Source: Mycobacterium paraffinicum (lineage in GTDB: Bacteria > Actinomycetota > Actinomycetes > Mycobacteriales > Mycobacteriaceae). From it: DNA of 64,000 nt. This document shows, piece by piece, positions 23,935 through 34,408 of this stretch. Positions within the stretch are counted from its first letter, which is position 1. Each line of letters opens with the position of its first letter. A program made the translations under genes and the position numbers. Under the pieces are notes generated by a model. The model was not told the DNA's origin. It saw only the letters and a program-made list of their open reading frames with translations, and made no database searches. Location of the stretch: contig NZ_MPNT01000008.1 of assembly GCF_001907675.1 (NCBI RefSeq), positions 62,001 through 126,000 on the forward strand. The letters are read 5' to 3'.

Positions 23935-24618
23935 GTGGAGGCAGACCAATTGACCAGCGGATCACGTGCCTATCCTGAACGCGTGCAGGGCGACGGCGAC
24001 GGCTGGGTGGTTTCCGACAGCGGCGCCCACTATTGGGGCCGTTTCGGCGCGGCGGGTCTGCTGCTGCGGGCCCCCCGGCCGGACGGCACGCCGGCGGTGC
24101 TGCTGCAGCACCGCGCGGTCTGGAGCCACCAGGGCGGGACCTGGGGCCTGCCGGGCGGGGCGCGCGACAGCCACGAGAGCCCGGAGGAGACGGCCGTCCG
24201 GGAGGCGCACGAGGAGGCCGGCCTGTCGGGCGAGCTGCTGACCGTGCGGTCGACGGTGGTCACCGCCGAGGTCGCCGGGCACGGCGGCGCGCGCTGGACC
24301 TACACCACGGTCGTCGCCGACGCCGCCGAGCAGCTGCACACCGTGCCCAACCGGGAGAGCGCCGAGATGCGCTGGGTCGCCGAGGACGAGGTGGCCGAGC
24401 TGCCGCTGCATCCCGGCTTCGCGGCGAGCTGGCAACGGCTGCGCACCGCCACGGCGCTGGTGCCGCTGGGCCAGGCCGACGAGCGACGGCGGCACCTGCC
24501 GCGCACGATCGAGATCGAGGACGGCGTCTTCGTCTGGTGCATGCCGGGCCCCCCGCTTCAGGCCGATACGGCACCGCTGCATCCGCGCATCAACTCGCTG
24601 CTGCAAGCGCTGAGCTGA
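23935..24618 (+). CDS. mutT3: Nudix hydrolase MutT3
   Basis: This 227-residue Nudix enzyme probably hydrolyses oxidised or other nucleoside diphosphate derivatives. The Nudix box is complete, from GGARDSHE to REAHEEAGL near 78-100. The N-terminus with [12 protein letters not shown] resembles M. tuberculosis MutT3. GTG 23935 is taken as start; a downstream TTG at 23950 is possible since the first residues are not conserved by memory. Its last 29 bases overlap the convergent thiE gene (24590-24618), an unusual length of overlap for two coding ends. Confidence 0.9.
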   Translation: MEADQLTSGSRAYPERVQGDGDGWVVSDSGAHYWGRFGAAGLLLRAPRPDGTPAVLLQHRAVWSHQGGTWGLPGGARDSHESPEETAVREAHEEAGLSGELLTVRSTVVTAEVAGHGGARWTYTTVVADAAEQLHTVPNRESAEMRWVAEDEVAELPLHPGFAASWQRLRTATALVPLGQADERRRHLPRTIEIEDGVFVWCMPGPPLQADTAPLHPRINSLLQALS

Positions 24619-25261
24619 GCCGCTGCGCCGCCGCCCGCGGGTCGGAGGCCGCGGTGATCGCCCGCACCACCACGATCCGCCGGGCGCCGGCGGCGAGCAC
24701 CTCGGGCAGCCGCCGCTGGTCGATACCGCCGATCGCGAACCACGGCTTGTCCCCGCCGAACTCGGCCGCCGCCCGCACCAGCCGCAGGCCCGGGGCCTCC
24801 CGCCCCGGCTTGGTGGGGGTGGGCCAGCACGGGCCGACGCAGAAGTAGTCGGCCTCGCCGGCGTTGGCCGCGGCGGCCTGGTCGGCGTCGTGGCTGGACA
24901 GGCCGAGCAGGGTGTCGGGACCGACGAATCCCCGGGCCACGTCCAGCGGCAGGTCGCCCTGCCCCAGGTGCAGCACATCGGCGCCGGCGGCGCGGGCGAT
25001 ATCGGCCCGGTCGTTGACCGCGAACAGCGCGCCATGGCGGCGGGCCGCGTCGGCCAGGACCTCGCACGCGGCGAGCTCGTCGCGCGCCTCGAGGGGCCCG
25101 AACCGCTGCTCGCCGGGCGATCCCTTGTCGCGCAGCTGGATGATGTCGACCCCGCCGGCCAGGGCGGCGTCGGCGAACTCGGCCAAATCGCCGCGCTCGC
25201 GGCGCGCGTCGGTGCACAGATATAGCCGCGCGGCCGCCAGGCGGGTAACTCGCTGATGCAC
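24590..25261 (-). CDS. thiE: Thiamine phosphate synthase
   Basis: ThiE joins the hydroxymethylpyrimidine diphosphate and thiazole phosphate parts to thiamine phosphate. The 223-residue protein has the beginning YLCTDARR, the IIQLRDKG motif for pyrophosphate contact, [19 protein letters not shown] and GPCWPTPTK, as in the family. It is transcribed away from the riboswitch-controlled thiO unit; the thiE start is 45 bases from the riboswitch 5' side, and I see no riboswitch on its own leader. Its 3' end overlaps mutT3. Confidence 0.95.
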   Translation of the reverse strand: MHQRVTRLAAARLYLCTDARRERGDLAEFADAALAGGVDIIQLRDKGSPGEQRFGPLEARDELAACEVLADAARRHGALFAVNDRADIARAAGADVLHLGQGDLPLDVARGFVGPDTLLGLSSHDADQAAAANAGEADYFCVGPCWPTPTKPGREAPGLRLVRAAAEFGGDKPWFAIGGIDQRRLPEVLAAGARRIVVVRAITAASDPRAAAQRLSSALAAAS

Positions 25262-25306
25262 ACCGCGACGCTAGCGCGCTAGCGTGGAGGCCGAAGAACC
25301 TACAGA

Positions 25307-25390
25307 CACGGGAGTCCCGGGAACGGGGTCTGAGAGTGGGCGCGCCCGCCCTTACCGTCACACCTGATCCGGGTCATGCCGGCGAAGGGA
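25307..25390 (+). promoter_or_regulatory. TPP riboswitch upstream of thiO
   Basis: The leader has the conserved TPP-aptamer pieces: a 5' helix with GGGAGTCC, the TCTGAGAG pyrimidine-sensing loop near 25329-25336, and ACCTGATCCGGGTCATGCCGGCGAAGGGA near 25361-25390, the pyrophosphate side. The 3' strand GAAGGGAGG also contains the likely ribosome binding site of thiO, whose ATG is at 25398, so ligand binding probably hides the site and blocks translation. Alternative transcriptional control cannot be excluded. Confidence 0.92.
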
Positions 25391-25397
25391 GGCCAGG

Positions 25398-26407
25398 ATG
25401 CCAGCAGACCGTGGGTCGTTGGCGGTCATCGGCGGCGGCGTGATCGGGCTGGCCGTGGCGCGCCGCGCCGCGCAGGACGGGTGGTCGGTGCGGGTGCACC
25501 GCACCGCCGACCAGGGCGCCTCCTGGGTCGCCGGCGGCATGCTGGCCCCGCACAGCGAAGGCTGGCCCGGCGAGGAACGGTTGCTGCGGCTGGGCCTCGA
25601 GTCGCTGCGGCTGTGGCGCGAGGGCGGCTTCCTCGACGGGCTGCCGCCACAGGTGGTGACCGCCCGCGAGTCGCTGGTGGTGGCGGTCGACCGGGCCGAC
25701 GTCGCGGACCTGCGCACCGTCGCCGACTGGTTGTCCGCTCAGGGGCACCCGGTGGTCTGGGAGGCGGCCGCCCGGGACGTGGAACCCCTGCTGGCGCAGG
25801 GCATCCGGCACGGCTTCCGGGCGCCCACCGAGCTGGCCGTGGACAACCGCGCGGTGCTGGACGGCCTGTCCGCGCAGTGCGAGCGCCTCGGGGTGCGCTG
25901 GGCGCCGCCGGCGCGCGACCTGTCGGTCGAGGGCGACGCGGTGGTGATCGCCAACGGCATCGACGCGCCCGCGCTGTGGCCGGGCCTGCCGGTGCGCCCG
26001 GTCAAGGGTGAGGTGCTGCGGCTGCGCTGGCGGCGGGGGTGTATGCCGGTGCCGCAGCGCGTCATTCGCGCCCGCGTCCACGGGCGCCAGGTATACCTGG
26101 TGCCGCGCGCCGACGGGGTGGTCGTCGGCGCCACCCAGTACGAACACGGGCGCGACACCGCCCCGGTGGTCTCGGGGGTGCGGGACCTGCTCGAGGACGC
26201 CTGCGCGGTGTTGCCGGCGCTGGGCGAATACGAGTTGGCCGAGTGCGCCGCCGGGCTGCGCCCGATGACGCCCGACAACCTGCCCCTGGTCCGGCGCCTG
26301 GACGAGCGCATATTGGTGGCCGGCGGCCACGGCCGGTCGGGCTTCCTGCTGGCGCCGTGGACGGCGGAACAGATCGTGTCCGAACTGGCCCCGGTCGGAG
26401 CCCGGTC

Positions 26408-26411
<4 letters not shown>
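25398..26411 (+). CDS. thiO: Glycine oxidase ThiO
   Basis: ThiO is an FAD enzyme that oxidises glycine to the imine used in thiazole formation. The 337-residue protein begins with the dinucleotide motif VIGGGVIGLAVA and has the WVAGGMLAPHSE segment, VVIANGIDAPAL and the C-terminal LRPMTPDNLPLV and VAGGHGRSGFLLAPW blocks of D-amino-acid-oxidase-like enzymes. The ATG sits 7 bases after the riboswitch 3' end. Its stop overlaps the thiS start by four bases. Confidence 0.95.
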
Positions 26412-28111
<1,700 letters not shown>

Positions 28112-28115
28112 CGGG

Positions 28116-28637
28116 TCAGCCGTTCGTACGCCACCACTGGTAGAGGGCGTTGACGTCGGAGTTGGCCGCGGTGAGGTGGCCCAACACGTTCTTGGCGTCG
28201 GTGGTCCAGGTCAACGTCGCGTAGTTCTTGTAGGTGCCGCAGGCGATCTGGCCGCCGGTCTGGCCGTTCTGCTTCCAGGTTCCCGGTGACTGCCCGGCGT
28301 CCCCGCACGCGGCCAGTGACACATCCTTGATGGTGGAACTGAACGCGGCGCTCAAGTTCGTGCCGTTGGAGAACAGGGCGTAGACGCCGGAGCCCGGTCC
28401 GCTGGGGTCGGGGCTCTGCCCGCACAGGAGCTCGGCCAGTTCGCCGGATTCGGTCAGCTCCTGCGGCTTGCAGTTGTTGAGGCCGTAGCCTTTCGACAGG
28501 TTGGCGGCCAGCGTGTTCATGTCGGCAGCGCTGCCGGTGTTGGGTTCCGCCACCGCGATGGCGCTACCCGCGAAGGCCAAACATCCGGTGAAAGCTGCGG
28601 CCGATACGGCTCGCAGCGCGGTGGTGAGATGTGACAT
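28116..28637 (-). CDS. Secreted cysteine-containing protein, paralogue 1
   Basis: The 173-residue product has a signal peptide (MSHLTTALRAVSAAAF to AVAEP) and a mature domain with four cysteines (NNCKP, LLCGQS, AACGDAG, IACGTY). The pattern of Cys, a Trp in GTWKQ, ITWT-like LTWTTDAKNVL and a terminal LYQWWRTNG resembles extracellular sensor domains of actinobacterial Ser/Thr kinases, here without any kinase. ATG 28637 has a GGAGG site about 7 bases before it. It is a tandem copy of the next gene, with clearly similar ends. Function unknown. Confidence 0.83.
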   Translation of the reverse strand: MSHLTTALRAVSAAAFTGCLAFAGSAIAVAEPNTGSAADMNTLAANLSKGYGLNNCKPQELTESGELAELLCGQSPDPSGPGSGVYALFSNGTNLSAAFSSTIKDVSLAACGDAGQSPGTWKQNGQTGGQIACGTYKNYATLTWTTDAKNVLGHLTAANSDVNALYQWWRTNG

Positions 28638-28701
28638 TTTCGTTGCCTCCCTGCGGTTGTTGGATGGGTGATGCGGAAAACTGTTGCCCCCCAACAGAAA
28701 T

Positions 28702-29226
28702 TCAGCCGTTGGCTCGCCACCACTGATACAGCGCCGCGGCGTCGTTGTTCGGCCCACGGATATAGCTCAAGGTGTTCTTGGCATCGGTGGTCCAGATGAT
28801 CTCGGCAGCGTTCTGATACGTCCCGCAGGCCACCTGACCGGCATTGCCGTCGCTGCCCTGGTGCCAGCTGGTGGGCGACTGGCCGCTGTCGCCGCAGGTG
28901 CTCAGCACGTCGTCTTTGATGCTGGCCTTGAACGAGCCGACGAGGTTTTCGCCGTTGTTGAACAGGATGTACTTGGCTTGGACGGGGCCGCTCGGGTCGG
29001 GACTCTGCCCGCAGGCCAGCGACGCCAGTTCGCCGGTGGTGACGCTCTGGGCCGTGCAGTTGTTCAGGCCATAGCCCTTTGACAGGGATGCCGCGAGCGC
29101 GTTGAGGTCCGACGCGTTGCCGGTGTTCGTGGGATCCGCGGTAGCGGTGGCCGTGCCGGCGAAGGCGGAGCCGCCCGCGAGCGCCGCGGCCGCGACGGCT
29201 CGCAGCGCATTGCTGAGATAGGACAT
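28702..29226 (-). CDS. Secreted cysteine-containing protein, paralogue 2
   Basis: The 174-residue product starts MSYLSNALRAVAAAAL with a signal peptide cut near TATADP. The mature part shares KGYGLNNC, CGQSPDPSGP, CGDSGQSP, ACGTY and YQWWRANG with its neighbour, so the pair arose by tandem duplication. Four cysteines suggest two disulfides. The domain looks like the kinase-type extracellular sensor fold, as in paralogue 1. ATG 29226 follows CGAGGAGTCG at a normal distance. It is upstream of paralogue 1 in the same direction with 64 bases between, so both may come from one transcript. Confidence 0.83.
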   Translation of the reverse strand: MSYLSNALRAVAAAALAGGSAFAGTATATADPTNTGNASDLNALAASLSKGYGLNNCTAQSVTTGELASLACGQSPDPSGPVQAKYILFNNGENLVGSFKASIKDDVLSTCGDSGQSPTSWHQGSDGNAGQVACGTYQNAAEIIWTTDAKNTLSYIRGPNNDAAALYQWWRANG

Positions 29227-29618
29227 CCCACGACTCCTCGGCGGTTGTCGTACCGGCGGCACTCACCGGAAAAACATGCTTCCGCTAAGTAGGGATCGTA
29301 GGGCTATGTCGTGACAAAGCAACACATTCCGCTGGCAATTGTCTGTCTGGGCATCCTTTTCGGAGACGCAGGTCAGGCGCCCGCTGGCCGGCCAATCCGA
29401 AAAGCGCTGCCACTCAATCGGTTTCAGTTGGCCAGGCGTCATCAGCGCCGGGTGGCGGAACGGGCGGACAGGAGAACGGAGGCTGAACGCCGCGCGACCG
29501 GCGCCCCGCACGTCAGCGGGCCAAAAGCGGATTTTCAAATTGCTGGTGCCGCCGCGACTGTGCTCGGGTATGGTTAGCACCGTTTCACGCCAGCTAACTT
29601 CTCGGGACTGGAGAATCC
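29227..29618. other. Gene-free stretch between divergent genes
   Basis: This 392-base stretch separates the paralogue-2 start from the dispanin-like gene. Short frames in it lack conserved features, a signal peptide or a good ribosome site, and they look like chance. It should contain the two divergent promoters; GGTATGGTTAG near 29567 could be part of one for the right-hand gene, but this is weak. I see no repeat or RNA gene. Confidence 0.5.
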
Positions 29619-29954
29619 ATGACACAGCCACCGGCACCGCCCCCTCCGCCGCCTGGTTACCCGCCGCAGCAGCCCGCCGGGCAGCCGCCGAATAACTATT
29701 TGGTGTGGTCCATCCTGGTGACCCTGTTCTGTTGTCTCCCCTTCGGGATCGTGGCGATCGTCAAATCCAGCCAGGTCAACGGGCTCTGGGCGCAGGGCCG
29801 TTATGCCGAGGCGCAGGCGTCCGCCGAGAGCGCCAAGAAATGGGTGATCTGGTCGGCGGTCATCGGTGTCGTCGTGGGCATCATCTACGGCATCCTGATG
29901 GCGGTCGGCGCGCTGAACACGAACACCAATGCGGCGCTTGCCGCGATGTTCTAA
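29619..29954 (+). CDS. CD225/dispanin-like membrane protein
   Basis: This 111-residue protein starts with a proline-rich tail (PPAPPPPPPGYPPQQ) and then has two membrane segments, near 28-48 and 72-96. The first ends in the LFCCLPFGIVAIVKSSQVN block with double cysteine, the hallmark of CD225/dispanin proteins, and the loop GRYAEAQASAESAKKW is also typical. In eukaryotes such proteins affect membrane fusion; the bacterial role is unknown. A DUF2752 gene follows 15 bases later, a pairing often seen in actinobacteria as I recall. Confidence 0.88.
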   Translation: MTQPPAPPPPPPGYPPQQPAGQPPNNYLVWSILVTLFCCLPFGIVAIVKSSQVNGLWAQGRYAEAQASAESAKKWVIWSAVIGVVVGIIYGILMAVGALNTNTNAALAAMF

Positions 29955-29969
29955 GCCCGGTTCGCGATC

Positions 29970-30395
29970 ATGGTGACCCGTCAAGGGTCGGCGTCGTCGA
30001 GTCTGGGTGCGCCACTGCTGGTGGCCGCGTCTACGACGCTGATGTGCGCCGCCATCTGGGCGGGTGACCCCACCACTCCCAACGGTCCGCTGCCGGTGTG
30101 CCCGACCAAGGCGCTGTTGGGTATCGACTGTCCGGGATGCGGCAGCTTGCGCATGCTGTATTCCCTGATGCACGGCAACATCACGGCGGCCGCCAGGTAC
30201 AACGCATTGGGCCTGGCGGCTGTCGTGCTCTTGGTGTGGGCGTACCTCGCCTGGACCTACGGACTGCTCGCGGGCAGGCGGATCCGCAGCTGGCAACACA
30301 CTCGTTGGTCCGCCGTGGTGGCCATGGTATTGGTCGGGGCGTGGTTTGCGGTGCGCAACATCCCCTTTGCACCGTTCAGCGCCCTGTACGTCTGA
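29970..30395 (+). CDS. DUF2752 membrane protein
   Basis: This 141-residue protein has the DUF2752 core CPTKALLGIDCPGCGSLRMLY at about 44-64 (cysteines in the CPxxxLxGxxCPGCG pattern) and three predicted membrane segments, near 14-30, 76-100 and 112-130. The cysteines may bind metal or form disulfides at the membrane face. No function is established. It is probably co-transcribed with the preceding dispanin-like gene. The ATG start gives a normal length. Confidence 0.87.
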   Translation: MVTRQGSASSSLGAPLLVAASTTLMCAAIWAGDPTTPNGPLPVCPTKALLGIDCPGCGSLRMLYSLMHGNITAAARYNALGLAAVVLLVWAYLAWTYGLLAGRRIRSWQHTRWSAVVAMVLVGAWFAVRNIPFAPFSALYV

Positions 30396-30448
30396 TACTG
30401 CCGTGTCCTGATCACGGCCGGTCGCGCCGCGGTCTAACCTGGGGCGCG

Positions 30449-31951
30449 ATGGTGAACAAATTCACGACGGTCCCCGCGGCGCTCATCGTGGTCGCCCTGT
30501 CCGCATTCTCGGCCGGCTGCTTGCACAAGTCGGCCGACTCGCAACGGGCAACGGGAGACCCCGCCGCGGCGGCCCGGTTCGCCAGCGCCTTGCACGACAA
30601 GGTCACGAGCGACGCGATGATGGCGCACCTGGCAAAGCTCCAGGACATTGCCAACGCCAACAACGGCACCCGGGCGGTCGGCACCCCGGGTTACGAAGCC
30701 AGCGTCGACTACGTGGTAAACACATTGCGCGGCAGCGGTTTCGACGTACAAACGCCCGAATTCTCGGCGCGCGTGTTCCACGGAGACAAGCCGGAGGTGA
30801 CCGTCGGCGGTAAGCCGGTGGAGGCGCACGCCCTGGACTTCAGTCTCGGCACCCCGCCGGACGGCGTGAGCGGGCCGTTGGTGGCCGTTCCCGCCAGCAC
30901 CGGCCCCGGCTGTGCCGCCGCGGATTACGGCAACCTTTCGGTGCAGGGGGTCGTGGTCCTGGTGGACCGCGGCGGTTGCCCCTTCGCGAAAAAGGAGGAC
31001 GCCGCGGTGCAGCGCGGGGCGGTCGCGATGATCGTCGCCGACAACGTCGACGAGCAACAGATGGGCGGCACGTTGGGGCCGGACACCAACGTCAAGATCC
31101 CGGTCGTGAGCGTGACCAAGTCGGTCGGCGTGCAATTGCGTACCCAGCCGGGGGCTACCACCATCAAGCTGAACGCGAGCGTCCAGAGCTTCAAGGCCCG
31201 CAACGTGATCGCGCAGACCAAGACGGGCTCGACTACCAACGTCGTGATGGCCGGCGCGCATCTGGACAGCGTGCCCGAAGGCCCGGGCATCAACGACAAC
31301 GGTTCGGGCGTGGCCGCGATATTGGAAACCGCGCTGCGGCTGGGTAATTCGCCCCCGGTGCGCAACGCGGTGCGGTTCGGGTTCTGGGGTGCGGAGGAAC
31401 TCGGGCTGATCGGATCGCGCAACTACGTCGAGTCGCTGGACTTGACCGGGCTCAAAAGCATTGCGCTATACCTGAACTTCGACATGCTCGCGTCGCCGAA
31501 CCCCGGTTACTTCACCTATGACGGCGACCAGTCGCTGGCGGCGGACGTTCGCGGCCAGCCGGTGGTGCCGGAGGGGTCGGCCGGCATCGAGCGCACGCTC
31601 GTCGCCTACCTGAAATCCGCCGGAAAGACCGCCCAGGACACCTCATTCGACGGCCGCTCCGACTACGACGGATTCACCCTGGCGGGCGTCCCCGCCGGCG
31701 GCCTGTTCTCCGGCGCCGAGGCGAAGATGTCGGCGGATCAGGCCAAGCTGTGGGGCGGGGCCGCGGACCAGCCCTTCGACCCCAACTATCACCAGAAGAC
31801 GGACACCCTCGACCACATCGACCGGACCGCACTGGGCATCAACGGCGGTGGAGTCGCCTACGCGGTGGGCCTGTACGCGCAGGATCTCGGCGGCCACAAC
31901 GGGGTGCCCACGATGGAAGACCGCACGCGTCACGTGCTAACCAAGCCATGA
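30449..31951 (+). CDS. lpqL: LpqL, M28-family aminopeptidase lipoprotein
   Basis: This 500-residue exported lipoprotein has a signal ending in FSAGC and an M28 peptidase domain with an inserted PA domain (about 125-245). All zinc and catalytic positions, judged against the Streptomyces griseus aminopeptidase layout from memory, are present: His271 (AGAHLD), Asp283 (INDNGSG), catalytic Glu316 and Glu317 (WGAEELG), Asp345 (NFDML) and His448 (NYHQKTD). It should release N-terminal residues from peptides outside the cell membrane. Its stop overlaps the start of a tandem M28 copy (ATGA). Confidence 0.93.
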   Translation: MVNKFTTVPAALIVVALSAFSAGCLHKSADSQRATGDPAAAARFASALHDKVTSDAMMAHLAKLQDIANANNGTRAVGTPGYEASVDYVVNTLRGSGFDVQTPEFSARVFHGDKPEVTVGGKPVEAHALDFSLGTPPDGVSGPLVAVPASTGPGCAAADYGNLSVQGVVVLVDRGGCPFAKKEDAAVQRGAVAMIVADNVDEQQMGGTLGPDTNVKIPVVSVTKSVGVQLRTQPGATTIKLNASVQSFKARNVIAQTKTGSTTNVVMAGAHLDSVPEGPGINDNGSGVAAILETALRLGNSPPVRNAVRFGFWGAEELGLIGSRNYVESLDLTGLKSIALYLNFDMLASPNPGYFTYDGDQSLAADVRGQPVVPEGSAGIERTLVAYLKSAGKTAQDTSFDGRSDYDGFTLAGVPAGGLFSGAEAKMSADQAKLWGGAADQPFDPNYHQKTDTLDHIDRTALGINGGGVAYAVGLYAQDLGGHNGVPTMEDRTRHVLTKP

Positions 31952-33417
31952 CCCGCCGGCTGGGCGCGGCAATGCTGCTGGCGACCGTGCTGGCGTCCTG
32001 CACGTCTGCGCGGCCGGGATCGCCGACCGCCGCACCGGATCTGGCGCACAGCCTGGCCGGCAAGGTGAGCGCCGACGGGATGCTGACCCACCTGCGCGCG
32101 CTGCAGAACATCGCCAACACCAACAAGGGAAATCGGGCCGACGGCACGCCGGGCTACGACGCCAGCGTCGACTACGTGGCTAAAGCCCTGCGTGACAAGG
32201 GTTTCGAGGTACTGACGCCGCAGTTCGACCGGCTCTACACCGTGGCCCCGGGCAAGCCGTCGGTCACGGTCGCCGGCCGCAGCTACACCGTCGACCAGGC
32301 TTCGCTGTTGGTCCAGACACCGCCCGGCGGCCTGACCGGGCAACCGGTCCGGCCCACCCAACCGTCGGGCTGCGCGGCCGGCGATTATCCGGGCGTGCTG
32401 CCCAAGGGTTCGATCGCCGTCGTCGACGACACGCGTTGTTCGGTGGTCGACAAGCAGAACAGCGCGGTGGCCAAGGGCGCGGCCGCGCTCGTCGTGCTCA
32501 GCGCGCCCGCCGGCCAGGGCGCCCCGCCCACGCTGTTCACTCCCGGCTACTTCAAGCAGCTGACCGTCCCCGTCGCGGTCGCCAACCCCTCCGCCGTGAC
32601 CGCGCTCGCCGGGGCAACCGCGCCCATCCGCCTGGTGCTGGACGCCCAAAACGTCAAGATCACCTCGCGAAACGTCGTGGCGCAGACCAAGACCGGCTCG
32701 CCGCACGACGTGATCGTGGTGGGCGCGCACCTCGACAGCCCCCGCGGCGGCCCGGGCATCAACGACGACGGAACCGGGGTGGCCGCGGTGCTGGAGACGG
32801 CGCTGCAACTGGGTCCCCTGGCACCGGTGAACAACGCGGTGCGGTTCGCGTTCTGGGGCGCCGACGAGGACGGGCTCAACGGCGTCATGGATTACGTGTT
32901 CGGCATGGACAGCGATCAGCTCAACGACATGGCGATGTACCTCAACTTCACCACGCTGGGTTCGCCCAACGCCGGCTTCTTCACCGACGACGGCGATCAG
33001 TCCGGTCCGCCGTCGCCCGGGGTGACCTACGCGGACGTCCCCAACGGCTCGGCCGGTATCGAGCGCACCCTGGCGGCCTACCTGAACCTTGCCGGGAAGC
33101 GACCCGCGGACATGCCGCTGAACACGCTCGCCGACTACCACCCCTTCATGGTCGCGGGTGTGCCGGTCGGGGGCATGACGGCCGGGGCCTCGCAACCGAA
33201 GACCACGGTTCAGGCCCGGCTGTGGGGCGGGCAAGCCGGCGCCCCCTTCGACCCCAACTATCAAGGCCCCCGCGAGACCGTCGACGCCATCAACCGAGAC
33301 GCGTTGGCCGTCATGGGTTCTGGCGTCGGATACGCCGTCGGGAGCTATGCGGAGTCCATCGGCGGCGTCAACGGAGTGCCGCCGCACGACAAACGGCATC
33401 GGACCCGGGTGCCCTAG
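31948..33417 (+). CDS. M28-like lipoprotein, probably catalytically inactive paralogue of LpqL
   Basis: This 489-residue lipoprotein (signal ending VLASC) is collinear with LpqL, with the same PA domain and M28 core, but catalytic positions differ. His261 and Asp273 remain, while the Glu-Glu pair is Asp306-Glu307 (WGADEDG), the Asp ligand is Thr335 (NFTTL), and the last His ligand is Gln439 (NYQGPRE). With two zinc ligands and the general base changed, it is unlikely to be a normal zinc aminopeptidase. The frame is intact with good codon use, so it is kept as a protein and may bind peptides or assist LpqL. Translational coupling supports joint action. Confidence 0.9.
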   Translation: MTRRLGAAMLLATVLASCTSARPGSPTAAPDLAHSLAGKVSADGMLTHLRALQNIANTNKGNRADGTPGYDASVDYVAKALRDKGFEVLTPQFDRLYTVAPGKPSVTVAGRSYTVDQASLLVQTPPGGLTGQPVRPTQPSGCAAGDYPGVLPKGSIAVVDDTRCSVVDKQNSAVAKGAAALVVLSAPAGQGAPPTLFTPGYFKQLTVPVAVANPSAVTALAGATAPIRLVLDAQNVKITSRNVVAQTKTGSPHDVIVVGAHLDSPRGGPGINDDGTGVAAVLETALQLGPLAPVNNAVRFAFWGADEDGLNGVMDYVFGMDSDQLNDMAMYLNFTTLGSPNAGFFTDDGDQSGPPSPGVTYADVPNGSAGIERTLAAYLNLAGKRPADMPLNTLADYHPFMVAGVPVGGMTAGASQPKTTVQARLWGGQAGAPFDPNYQGPRETVDAINRDALAVMGSGVGYAVGSYAESIGGVNGVPPHDKRHRTRVP

Positions 33418-33643
33418 CGGAATCGAACGCCGCCGGGTTCAGTGTGCCCGCTGTGCCGTGGCACATCCGTGCGAGCACCTTCCGGGTGTTGTCCCGGCCG
33501 GCTGGCTTGCGGATTGCCCTCCTCGACCGCGCAGGTCAGTGCCGGATTTCCCGGGCGGGTCTGCTGAGGCGGCCGCCGCGGCCCGGGGGACTCGTAAATC
33601 GCCTCCACAACTGAAAGGGTGGGGGGATGACATCCGCTGCTGC

Positions 33644-34369
33644 GTGCCCGTTCGGCTGAATGTGGCAATTCACGAGCAACTGCGCGCCGCGGTCGACGGC
33701 CGGCGCGGGGCGGAGGCGGCGGACCGGCTGTGCGAGGCCTGCGTGGTCCTGCTCGACGTCGATGCGGCCGCGATCTCGCTCGTGTTCGACGGCTTGAGCA
33801 GCGGAACCCTGGGCGCCAGCGGTGAACCCGCCCGCAGGTACGACGAACTTCAGTTCATCCTCGGGGAGGGTCCCTGCCTGGATTCCGTCGCCCAGCGGAT
33901 TCCCGTTCTGGTCGTCGACCTCGCCGACCCCGAGGAGGCGCGTTGGCCCGTCTATGGGCCCGCCATGCTTGCCAACCAGATCAGGGGCGTCTACGCCCTG
34001 CCGGTGGTCGTGGCCGGCGAATTCGTCGGCGCGCTCGACCTCTTCCGCGCCCAGCCCGGCCCGCTGCCGGGCGACGGACTGAGCAACGCCGTCACCGCCG
34101 CGGAGCTCGCGGGCATCCCGCTGCTGGACCTGCTGGACGCCGACCTGCAGGCGGCCGTCGCGGACCCGCACAGCAACGCGTGGGCCGAACTCAACGCATT
34201 GAGCCGCGCCGAGGTCAGCCAGGCCACCGGCATGCTCGTCGCGCAGCTGGAGGTGGAGCCGGCCGAGGCTCTGATCCGGCTGCGCGCCCACGCGTATGCC
34301 ACCGGCCGGAGCGCCACCGACGTGGCCCGCGACATCCTCGATCGCCGGTTGCGGCTCGAGGCCGACTGA
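33644..34369 (+). CDS. GAF-ANTAR regulatory protein 1
   Basis: This protein of about 241 residues has a GAF domain (about 20-165, with LGEGPCLDSV and the WPVYGPAML segment) and a short ANTAR-type C-terminus starting SRAEVSQATGMLVAQL. GAF domains sense small molecules or redox state; ANTAR domains bind RNA hairpins to prevent transcription termination. The GTG at 33644 is chosen because the next in-frame GTG (33662) would cut into the domain and upstream sequence has no similarity; the true start is uncertain. A second gene of this type begins 39 bases after it. Confidence 0.8.
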   Translation: MPVRLNVAIHEQLRAAVDGRRGAEAADRLCEACVVLLDVDAAAISLVFDGLSSGTLGASGEPARRYDELQFILGEGPCLDSVAQRIPVLVVDLADPEEARWPVYGPAMLANQIRGVYALPVVVAGEFVGALDLFRAQPGPLPGDGLSNAVTAAELAGIPLLDLLDADLQAAVADPHSNAWAELNALSRAEVSQATGMLVAQLEVEPAEALIRLRAHAYATGRSATDVARDILDRRLRLEAD

Positions 34370-34408
34370 TGTGCCTGCGCGGACCCGACAGCCGGGAAGG
34401 AGGACAGC

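Noticed and set aside
29311..29577. 88-residue frame in the 29.2-29.6 kb gap
   Set aside because: No ribosome site, no domain, irregular composition.
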